From: Aliiroseovarius sp. M344
GTDB lineage: Bacteria; Pseudomonadota; Alphaproteobacteria; Rhodobacterales; Rhodobacteraceae
Direction: 5' to 3'
Assembly (NCBI RefSeq): GCF_025140835.1
Contig: NZ_CP081153.1
Location: 2,046,001-2,110,000 of the forward strand
Length of the DNA stretch: 64,000 bases
Under the pieces are notes generated by a model that had not been told where the DNA came from, made no database searches, and saw nothing but the letters and a program-made list of their open reading frames with translations. The first letter of the stretch is position 1; each line of letters starts with the position of its first letter. Below are positions 57,438 through 64,000 of the stretch, one piece after another. Both the position numbers and the translations under genes were made by a program.

Positions 57438-59042
57438 TTACATCCGGAACACGCCGAATTTCGTCGGCTCGATCGGGGCATTCAGCGCTGCCAGCAGAGA
57501 CAGGTACAGCACCTCGCGCGATTTGCGCGGATCGATCACGCCGTCATCCCAAAGACGCGCCGAAGCATAAAGCGGGTGGCTCTGTTCTTCGAACATGTCG
57601 ATAGTGGGTTGCTTGAACGCGGCCTCTTCGTCCTTGGACCATTCGCCGCCCTGACGCTCGATCGCGTCGCGTTTCACGGTGGCCAACACGCCCGCCGCCT
57701 GTTCGCCGCCCATCACCGAAATCCGCGAATTGGGCCACGACCACATAAAGCGCGGCTGATAAGCGCGTCCGGCCATGCCGTAATTGCCCGCGCCATAAGA
57801 ACCGCCGACAACCATGGTCACTTTCGGCACGTTGGTGGTGGCCACAGCGGTCACCATTTTGGCGCCGTGGCGGGCGATGCCTTCGTTCTCATACTTGCGG
57901 CCAACCATAAAGCCGGTGATATTTTGCAGGAAAACCAAGGGGATATTGCGCTGGCTGCACAGCTCAACAAAATGCGCGCCTTTCTGGGCGGCTTCCGAGA
58001 AGATCACGCCGTTGTTGGCGATGATCCCGATAGGGCAGCCTTTCAGATGGGCAAAACCGGTGACCAGTGTTTCGCCAAAGCGCGGCTTGAACTCGTCAAA
58101 ACGCGAGCCATCGACGATGCGCATGATCACTTCGCGAATGTCGTAGGGCGTTTTAAGGTCGGCAGGCACAACGCCCAGCAATTCCTCGGGGTCATAGGCC
58201 GGTTCTTCCGGTTCCTGCCACTTCACGGTGATCGGTTTTTCACGGTTCAGGCTTTCCACCGCCCGACGCGCCAAGGCCAGGGCGTGGGCGTCATCCTCGG
58301 CAAGATAGTCAGCCACGCCCGACAGGCGCGTGTGCACGTTACCACCGCCCAGGTCTTCGGCTGTCACAACCTCGCCTGTCGCGGCCTTCACCAAGGGCGG
58401 ACCGGCAAGGAAGATGGTCCCCTGCTCTTTCACAATGATCGTCACGTCCGACATGGCAGGCACATAAGCGCCACCAGCGGTACATGACCCCATGACCACT
58501 GCGATCTGCGGGATGCCCTTGGCGGACATCCGCGCTTGGTTGTAGAAAATCCGGCCAAAGTGGTCGCGATCGGGAAACACCTCGTCCTGATTTGGCAGGT
58601 TGGCGCCGCCACTATCGACAAGATAAATACAGGGAAGATTGCACTCCTCAGCGATCTCTTGGGCGCGCAGGTGCTTTTTCACCGTCATCGGGTAATAAGT
58701 GCCGCCTTTGACGGTGGCATCATTACAGACGACCATCACCTCTTGCCCATGCACCTGACCAATGCCCGCCACGACACCCGCCGCAGGGGCCGCGTTGTCA
58801 TACATATTGTGCGCAGCTGTCGCACCGACCTCCAAAAAGGGCGACCCCGGATCGAGCAGGTTCGACACCCGGTCACGCGGCAACATCTTGCCCCGGCTCA
58901 GGTGGCGATCACGTGATTTCTGCCCGCCGCCCATCACGGCCGCTTCGGCAGCGTCTGCTACCACTTTCAGGGCGTCAAGGTGACCAGAACGGTTGGTCTT
59001 ATAGGCCTCAGAGCCGGGTGTTGCTTGGGAAGTCAGTTTCAT
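57438..59042 (-). CDS. liuB: 3-methylcrotonyl-CoA carboxylase carboxyltransferase (beta) subunit
   Basis: This subunit (MccB) transfers the carboxyl group from biotin to 3-methylcrotonyl-CoA. The 534-residue protein has the acyl-CoA carboxyltransferase motifs [34 protein letters not shown] and [16 protein letters not shown] with oxyanion glycines. The length and the MSDVTIIV sequence fit MCC. ATG 59042 is chosen with AAGGATG upstream. Downstream is the nuclease gene. Confidence 0.95.
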   Translation of the reverse strand: MKLTSQATPGSEAYKTNRSGHLDALKVVADAAEAAVMGGGQKSRDRHLSRGKMLPRDRVSNLLDPGSPFLEVGATAAHNMYDNAAPAAGVVAGIGQVHGQEVMVVCNDATVKGGTYYPMTVKKHLRAQEIAEECNLPCIYLVDSGGANLPNQDEVFPDRDHFGRIFYNQARMSAKGIPQIAVVMGSCTAGGAYVPAMSDVTIIVKEQGTIFLAGPPLVKAATGEVVTAEDLGGGNVHTRLSGVADYLAEDDAHALALARRAVESLNREKPITVKWQEPEEPAYDPEELLGVVPADLKTPYDIREVIMRIVDGSRFDEFKPRFGETLVTGFAHLKGCPIGIIANNGVIFSEAAQKGAHFVELCSQRNIPLVFLQNITGFMVGRKYENEGIARHGAKMVTAVATTNVPKVTMVVGGSYGAGNYGMAGRAYQPRFMWSWPNSRISVMGGEQAAGVLATVKRDAIERQGGEWSKDEEAAFKQPTIDMFEEQSHPLYASARLWDDGVIDPRKSREVLYLSLLAALNAPIEPTKFGVFRM

Positions 59043-59043
59043 C

Positions 59044-59580
59044 TCAGCATCCTTCGTGGTTGCAGATTGTATCGCCATAACCGTTCAGGTCGGCCTCAAG
59101 CACGAGCGTCTGGCGGGCGGTCTGGTGCAGCATGCAAGCAACTGACGCAGGGCCGCCGCCTGTTCCGCCACCCCATTTCGTGCGTTCATAATCGCATGAC
59201 GCATCGCGGAAGGTGATCCACGCACGCTGCATCGTCAAAAGCGCGGGGGCTTGTTGAGGAGCCGCCGACCCAAGGGTCGCCATCTCTTCATCTTCGGCCT
59301 TCAGGCGGGTCATCAGCAGCCCATAGGCGTGGTTCAGCCGTCGATCCCAGTCTTCGTATTCCAGCCCAAGACAGGACGACATGCCAACTGTGCTTGATCC
59401 ACCTTCGGTCGCTGCCATGCAGGAATTGGCGGCGGCGCCAACACACCGCATTGGATCGCCCCCTTCGCCCATAGCAGACAGGCAGTCGGTGGTGGGTTGA
59501 AAGCTATACGTCATGTTCTGCGCCATGGCCGGAGAAGCCAATGTCAAAAGAACCGCGAAGATACCACTGCGAATACGCAT
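59044..59580 (-). CDS. Secreted DUF1311/LprI-like protein
   Basis: The 178-residue protein has a signal peptide ([20 protein letters not shown], cleavage before QN) and the DUF1311/LprI pattern of regularly spaced Cys and a [21 protein letters not shown] motif. Relatives inhibit lysozyme. It overlaps the ivd stop by one base and ends 1 bp before mccB, so it is in the leucine operon with no obvious metabolic role. A GTG one codon earlier is an alternative start. Confidence 0.82.
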   Translation of the reverse strand: MRIRSGIFAVLLTLASPAMAQNMTYSFQPTTDCLSAMGEGGDPMRCVGAAANSCMAATEGGSSTVGMSSCLGLEYEDWDRRLNHAYGLLMTRLKAEDEEMATLGSAAPQQAPALLTMQRAWITFRDASCDYERTKWGGGTGGGPASVACMLHQTARQTLVLEADLNGYGDTICNHEGC

Positions 59581-60740
59581 CACATCTTGCCCATCAGCTC
59601 GCGACCGATCAGCATCCGGCGGATTTCCGAGGTGCCCGCACCGATCTCCATCAGCTTGGCGTCGCGGAAGATTCGGCTGACCGGCGTTTCGTTCATGTAA
59701 CCTGAGCCGCCCATCGCTTGCACTGCTTGGTGCGCCTGCTTCATTGCCTCTTCCGAGGCATAAAGCACACAGGCCGCCGCATCCTGTCGGGTCACCTGAC
59801 CGCGATCACAGGCTTTAGCAACTTCATACACATACGCGCGGGCCGAGTTCATCGCGGTATACATATCCGCAATTTTGGCCTGCATCAGCTGGAAGTCCCC
59901 AATCGGGCGGCCAAACTGTTTGCGTTCTTTCATATAGGGCATGATTTCGTCCATGCAGGCGGCCATGATGCCCGTACCAATGCCCGACAGAACCACGCGT
60001 TCATAGTCCAGCCCTGACATCAGAACAGCAACGCCTTTACCCTCTTCGCCCAAGACGTTCTCAAACGGCACTTCGACGTCCTCAAAGATCAGCTCGGCAG
60101 TGTTTGACCCGCGCATCCCCATCTTGTCGAAATGCGGGCTGGTTGAGAAACCCTTCATATCCTTCTCGATGATGAAGGTGGTTATGCCCTTGGGGCCGGC
60201 ATCCGGATCAGTTTTGGCATAAACCACCAAAGTGTCGGCATCCGGACCGTTGGTGATCCAGAACTTGGTGCCATTCAGCACATAGTAGCCATTGCGCTTC
60301 TCGGCGCGCAGCTTCATCGACACAACGTCCGACCCTGCGCCCGCTTCGGACATCGCCAGCGCGCCCACATGCTCGCCCGAAATCAGCTTCGGCAGGTATT
60401 TCTGCTTCTGGTCTTCGGTGGCGTTGCGGCGGATCTGGTTCACGCATAGGTTCGAATGCGCCCCATAGCTGAGCGAGACCGAGGCCGAGGCCCGCGCAAT
60501 CTCTTCAACGATCACCACATGCGCCAGATATGACATCCCCGCCCCGCCATATTCCTCGGGCGTGGTGACCCCCAGCAGACCCAGTTCTCCGAACTCTTTC
60601 CAAAGTTCATTGGGAAACTCATTTTTCTGATCCACTTCCGCGGCGATCGGTTTGATCCGGTCTTGCGCAAATCGATGCACCATATCGCGCATGGTGTTGA
60701 CGTCTTCGCCCAGGTCGAAATTCATAGAGTGATTGAACAT
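59580..60740 (-). CDS. ivd: Isovaleryl-CoA dehydrogenase
   Basis: This FAD enzyme (LiuA) oxidises isovaleryl-CoA to 3-methylcrotonyl-CoA, passing electrons to ETF. The 386-residue protein has acyl-CoA dehydrogenase signatures [16 protein letters not shown] and [23 protein letters not shown]. The Glu in [12 protein letters not shown] fits the IVD-type catalytic base in the central helix, unlike the C-terminal base of other ACADs. It is the first gene of the operon, with AAGGAAG before the ATG and a palindromic operator about 42 bp upstream. Confidence 0.96.
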   Translation of the reverse strand: MFNHSMNFDLGEDVNTMRDMVHRFAQDRIKPIAAEVDQKNEFPNELWKEFGELGLLGVTTPEEYGGAGMSYLAHVVIVEEIARASASVSLSYGAHSNLCVNQIRRNATEDQKQKYLPKLISGEHVGALAMSEAGAGSDVVSMKLRAEKRNGYYVLNGTKFWITNGPDADTLVVYAKTDPDAGPKGITTFIIEKDMKGFSTSPHFDKMGMRGSNTAELIFEDVEVPFENVLGEEGKGVAVLMSGLDYERVVLSGIGTGIMAACMDEIMPYMKERKQFGRPIGDFQLMQAKIADMYTAMNSARAYVYEVAKACDRGQVTRQDAAACVLYASEEAMKQAHQAVQAMGGSGYMNETPVSRIFRDAKLMEIGAGTSEIRRMLIGRELMGKM

Positions 60741-60781
60741 GTGCCGCTTCCTTCTGGATCAGGTATTCGGGATCGCATTAT

Positions 60782-60795
60782 TGAACGCTTGTTCA
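60782..60795. promoter_or_regulatory. Palindromic operator TGAACGCTTGTTCA before ivd
   Basis: The arms TGAAC and GTTCA form a perfect inverted repeat. It differs by one base from the site at 8774-8787 upstream of the TetR gene. It lies 41 bp upstream of the ivd ATG and next to the putative -10 element, where a bound repressor would block transcription. Confidence 0.65.
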
Positions 60796-60796
60796 T

Positions 60797-60825
60797 TTAA
60801 TTGCGCAAAGCTCGATTCGGGTCAA
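60797..60825 (-). promoter_or_regulatory. Putative sigma-70 promoter of the leucine operon
   Basis: On the minus strand TTGACC (60825-60820) and AATTAA (60802-60797) are separated by 17 bp. The -35 is 5/6 of the consensus; the -10 is weak. The operator begins one base downstream of the -10. Confidence 0.4.
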
Positions 60826-60880
60826 TACAGCCGTAAACTCACGCAGCGTCACATTAACCGATGCCGGGCTTCTTCTGGCC

Positions 60881-60934
60881 CTAAATATCCTGGGGAAGAG
60901 CCAAATCCCGGATTTGGCTCTGGGGCAAAGCCCC
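60881..60934 (-). repeat. Palindromic intergenic element downstream of the DegT gene
   Basis: The region AAATATCCTGGGG is followed by a perfect 23-bp palindrome (60898-60920, arms GAGCCAAATCC/GGATTTGGCTC) and a second small stem GGGGC-AAA-GCCCC (60922-60934). It ends at the stop codon of the DegT-type gene and probably acts as its terminator. AAATATCC-type palindromes are, as I recall, common between genes in Rhodobacteraceae. Confidence 0.55.
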
Positions 60935-62140
60935 TTACCGCGCTTGCTGAAACACCGACCCAACCACATCGCGAATAATCCGCGCGATTTGCGCACAATC
61001 ATCCAGACTGAAGGTCAACGGCAAACGCAGGTCCAGTATGCCGCGCAACACCCGATCCGACTTTGGCATTGATGGCGTATCAGCATAGCGCCAACTGTCA
61101 TATCGGCTTGTAAACCCGCTGGGTTCCGCCCCGCCGAACCATTTCATCTCAACTCCGCGATCGCCACAGCGGGCCACGACAGCGCGCACATCCTCTTCCG
61201 CCCAATCCAGCAGCAGGAACTGGAACGAGGACATGACGTAGCCCTCTTTCTCAGGACGCTCGATCAGCGTCAAACCGGGCACCTCCCGCAATCCCTGCTC
61301 CACCACCTGATAGCGGGCGTTCCACGCGGCACATTGATCCGCAAGGCGCGCCAGTTGTGGTCGTAATATCGCGGCCCGCAGATTATCCATCCGGCCCGAT
61401 ATATTTGGCGTCACATATTTCACCCGTTCAAACGCTTCGGCAGGCGGACCCGCCAGATGCCGCTCATAAAGCATATAGCTGCCTGACAGGATAATCGCAC
61501 GGGCCATCAGATCGGGGTCGTCCGAGATTAAAAGCCCGCCCTCACCGGAATTCGCATGTTTGTACGTCTGCGTCGAATAGGCCGCCATCGCGCCGTGCCG
61601 CCCCGAAAGCGTGCCATTCCAGCGCGCGCCCATCGTGTGGGCGCAGTCTTCGATGACCGTGACACCCGCCGCATCCGTGATCGCCATCAGACGATCCATA
61701 TCGCAAATATGCCCGCGCATATGGCTGAGCAGCAACACCTTCGGCGTATCCGGCCCCGCGACTTTTGCCGCCAGATCGTCCAGATCTATTGTTAAAGCTT
61801 TCGTGACCTCGACAAACACCGGCGCGCCACCGACCGAGGCGATCGCGCCCGGCACCGGGGCCAAGGTGAAGGCGTTGGTCAGGACCCGATCTCCCGGCGT
61901 GACGCCCACCGCCCGCAGCGCGGTCGCGATAGCATACCCGCCCGACGCGCACGCCAAGGCGTATTTCGACCCCATCGCGGCGGCGAATTCCTGCTCTAAC
62001 AAGGCGGTGTGCGATGTTTCGCCTTCGGCCACGTTATAGCGGTGCAATCGCCCGTGGCGCAGCACGTCAAGGGCAGCCTCAATCCCGTCGTCCGGGATTG
62101 GTTCCTGCTGGGTGAAATTGCCTGTGAATCGCTCGGTCAT
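60935..62140 (-). CDS. DegT/DnrJ/EryC1/StrS family PLP-dependent aminotransferase
   Basis: The 401-residue protein has the fold of sugar aminotransferases. The PLP Lys is in TQTYKHANSGEGG, and the Asp that contacts the pyridine N lies in VTVIEDCAHTMGA. Members aminate nucleotide- or lipid-linked keto sugars, but some act on non-sugar substrates or are regulators. No other sugar biosynthesis gene is near, so the substrate is unknown. It stands between the phosphoglycolate phosphatase gene and the leucine operon on the same strand. Confidence 0.88.
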   Translation of the reverse strand: MTERFTGNFTQQEPIPDDGIEAALDVLRHGRLHRYNVAEGETSHTALLEQEFAAAMGSKYALACASGGYAIATALRAVGVTPGDRVLTNAFTLAPVPGAIASVGGAPVFVEVTKALTIDLDDLAAKVAGPDTPKVLLLSHMRGHICDMDRLMAITDAAGVTVIEDCAHTMGARWNGTLSGRHGAMAAYSTQTYKHANSGEGGLLISDDPDLMARAIILSGSYMLYERHLAGPPAEAFERVKYVTPNISGRMDNLRAAILRPQLARLADQCAAWNARYQVVEQGLREVPGLTLIERPEKEGYVMSSFQFLLLDWAEEDVRAVVARCGDRGVEMKWFGGAEPSGFTSRYDSWRYADTPSMPKSDRVLRGILDLRLPLTFSLDDCAQIARIIRDVVGSVFQQAR

Positions 62141-62205
62141 GGCCTGACCCTGCGCGGGTCCGGGCGTGGCGTCAATGGGTGGCCGGTCTGGTTTGAGCGT
62201 TCGGA

Positions 62206-62910
62206 TCAGCCGATAAGGTCTGCGACCACTCGATCCAGATCATCGAAGTGATCCAGCATCGCCTCGGGCGCTAGACGGGACACGCCGGGCCCTTCCGGTC
62301 CGAAGCCGACAAGAATGCAGGGCACCCCAGCCGCCCGTGCGGTCAGGCGATCGGTCTCCGTATCACCCACCAAAAGCGCATGCGCCGGATCCCCCCCCGC
62401 CCCATGCGCCGCAGCAACAAACGGGGCCGGGTCCGGTTTACGGGTGGGCAACGTGTCCGCCCCGATCAACGAGGTAAAGCGATCCAGAATGCCCATCCGG
62501 GTCAGCAACAACCGGGCAAGCCCTTCAGGTTTATTGGTGCATATCCCGACCGCATAACCGCCCGCATGTAGCCGTCCTACCGCTTCCATCGCACCCGGAT
62601 ACAACTGCGTGTGCCGATCTATGTTGGCTTCATAGGCCTCCAGCAGGTTCGGAAACTCCCGATCAATCGCGGCCTCTTCCACGTCGCCACCATTCAAGCG
62701 CGAAAAGCCCAGACGCAGCATCGCCCGACCACCATGAAAGGCCGTCAACTGGTCGTTGGCCGGGTCCAGCAGATCACCATGCCCCAGCGCCACGAAACAG
62801 GCGTTCGCCGCGGCGATCAAATCCCCCGACGTATCGGCCAATGTGCCGTCCAGATCAAAGATAACCGTTCGTCGTCCTGCGCGCCGCCCCGGCGTTGCTG
62901 TATCGCTCAT
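62206..62910 (-). CDS. gph: Phosphoglycolate phosphatase
   Basis: The enzyme removes phosphate from 2-phosphoglycolate. The 234-residue HAD-family protein has VIFDLDGTLADT (nucleophile Asp), the motif II ICTNKPEGLA with Thr, Lys in LPTRKPDPAPF and LVGDTETDRLTA. The cap and size fit Gph. ATG 62910 is used; a frame 10 codons longer reaches into the divergent region. It is divergent from glmU. Confidence 0.88.
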   Translation of the reverse strand: MSDTATPGRRAGRRTVIFDLDGTLADTSGDLIAAANACFVALGHGDLLDPANDQLTAFHGGRAMLRLGFSRLNGGDVEEAAIDREFPNLLEAYEANIDRHTQLYPGAMEAVGRLHAGGYAVGICTNKPEGLARLLLTRMGILDRFTSLIGADTLPTRKPDPAPFVAAAHGAGGDPAHALLVGDTETDRLTARAAGVPCILVGFGPEGPGVSRLAPEAMLDHFDDLDRVVADLIG

Positions 62911-63039
62911 CAGGTTCCTTGCTTTGGCAATATCACGCAAAGCCTGTAACCTCGCGTAAGGTTAATTGAACAGCTTTCACTTGCGAGCCGCGCCCCAAGG
63001 GGTAAAACGGACGAAAAGAAATTGGAAGAGCAGATAGAT

Positions 63040-64000
63040 ATGGCGACTGCCTTGATTGTCCTTGCCGCTGGCATGGGAACACGAATGAATTCAGACCTGC
63101 CGAAAGTGATGCACGAGATTGCAGGCGCGCCGCTATTTGCGCACGCGCTGGCCTCTGGCGCGGCCCTGTCGCCGGACCGGGCTGTTCTGGTAGTTGGGCA
63201 TGGGGCCGAGATGGTCGGGGCTACCGCGAAAGACATTGACCCCGACATCATAATTGCCGTGCAGGAAGAACAGCTTGGCACTGGCCATGCGGTCCTTCAG
63301 GCACGAGCGGCGCTGGAAGGTTTCGACGGTGACGCAATCGTCCTTTATGGCGACACACCCTTCATTCGCCCTGAAACACTGGAGGCGATGGCCCAAGCCC
63401 GCGCCGATGGGGCCGACGTTGTCGTGCTGGGCTTCGAAGCAGCCGATCCTGGCCGTTATGGCCGGTTGATCGTCAATGGCGGCACATTGGACCGGATCGT
63501 TGAGTTCAAGGACGCGTCGGATGAGGAACGTGCCGTAACACTTTGTAACAGCGGTGTTATTGCTGCAGACACCAACCTTCTGTTCGACCTTCTGGATGGG
63601 GTCGGAAACGACAATGCGGCAGGCGAATACTACCTGCCCGATATCGTGTCGGTTGCGCGCGCACGCGGTCTGACAGCGACTGTCGTGACCTGCGATGAGG
63701 CCGAAACGCTGGGCATCAATTCCCGCGCCGAACTGGCCGCAGCCGAGGGTGTGTTCCAGACCCGCGCGCGTGAAGCCGCGCTGGGAGATGGCGTGACCTT
63801 AATAGCGCGTGACACGGTCTTTTTCGCCCATGATACCGTCATCGGCCGCGATAGCGTGATCGAGCCCAACGTGATCTTCGGCCCCGGCGTCACCGTGGAA
63901 AGCAATGCCCGCATCCGGGCGTTTTCACACCTTGAAGGCTGCCACGTGTCGCGCGGTGCAGTGGTCGGCCCCTTTGCCCGCCTGCGCCCCGGTGCAGAAC
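63040..64000 (+). CDS. glmU: Bifunctional UDP-N-acetylglucosamine pyrophosphorylase / glucosamine-1-phosphate acetyltransferase (3' end outside window)
   Basis: GlmU makes UDP-GlcNAc for peptidoglycan and lipopolysaccharide. The visible 320 residues contain the uridyltransferase domain (LAAGMGTRMNSDLPKVMHEIAG, QLGTGHA, YGDTPFI, EYYLPDIV) and the first turns of the left-handed beta helix (from about residue 250) that carries the acetyltransferase. The frame is open to the window end. The start is ATG 63040, matching the family N-terminus. Confidence 0.95.
   Translation, partial: MATALIVLAAGMGTRMNSDLPKVMHEIAGAPLFAHALASGAALSPDRAVLVVGHGAEMVGATAKDIDPDIIIAVQEEQLGTGHAVLQARAALEGFDGDAIVLYGDTPFIRPETLEAMAQARADGADVVVLGFEAADPGRYGRLIVNGGTLDRIVEFKDASDEERAVTLCNSGVIAADTNLLFDLLDGVGNDNAAGEYYLPDIVSVARARGLTATVVTCDEAETLGINSRAELAAAEGVFQTRAREAALGDGVTLIARDTVFFAHDTVIGRDSVIEPNVIFGPGVTVESNARIRAFSHLEGCHVSRGAVVGPFARLRPGAE

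Noticed and set aside
55746..58487. 913-codon open frame on the plus strand opposite mccA, the nuclease gene and mccB
   Set aside because: It is an antisense shadow of GC-rich genes: it spans three well-identified genes and has no family motif.

Overview
The window reads as a stretch of chromosome from an alphaproteobacterium of the Rhodobacteraceae (Roseobacter group). The grounds are the high GC content outside one small island, the RpoD/DnaG pair, RNase J with CoaX and BirA directly downstream of the NADH dehydrogenase operon, Rhodobacterales-type extra genes inside that operon, and a leucine catabolism (liu/ivd) operon behind a TetR-type operator. It is core-genome DNA: I see no insertion sequence, prophage, integrase or CRISPR array. 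The only clearly compositionally foreign patch is about 2.9-3.95 kb.

Layout. 0-2.6 kb: tail of an unidentified gene, then ribD and nrdR (overlapping, minus strand), a dodecin and a YjbQ protein. 2.6-3.95 kb: AT-rich intergenic stretch and a lone 150-residue gene of unknown function. 4-8.1 kb: rpoD and dnaG, with a cluster of GANTC sites between them. 8.2-14.7 kb: TetR regulator, small lipoprotein, hom, a ceramidase-like membrane hydrolase, and a tightly overlapping glpX-isochorismatase-recJ run, followed by tRNA-Glu. 15-19.2 kb: c-di-GMP signalling, with an H-NOX/HNOBA-GGDEF pair and a PleD homologue whose receiver domains lack the phosphoacceptor Asp. 19.2-21.4 kb: ECF sigma factor group with an EF-hand protein. 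21.6-30.8 kb: housekeeping and metabolic singletons (DUF983, Nudix, DMT transporter, lipocalin, aldo/keto reductase, SDR, prfC, two unassigned genes, rhlE-type helicase).

30.9-52.3 kb is one long minus-strand block: nuoA-B-C-(sulfotransferase)-D-E-(HhH membrane protein)-(DUF5337)-F-(DUF5333)-G-H-I-(CMD protein)-J-K-L-M-N-birA-coaX-rnj. It encodes all of respiratory complex I with five interspersed extra genes. NuoE carries a C-terminal helix-hairpin-helix-like extension that is nearly duplicated in the next gene, and NuoL carries a His-rich insertion.

52.6-60.8 kb is the leucine/isovalerate degradation operon: ivd, DUF1311 protein, mccB, nuclease, mccA, GST, hmgL, methylglutaconyl-CoA hydratase. 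Its promoter holds a 14-bp palindrome that is 13/14 identical to one just upstream of the TetR gene at 8.2 kb, so that TetR protein is a candidate regulator of the operon. The window ends with a DegT-type aminotransferase, a phosphoglycolate phosphatase and the start of glmU.
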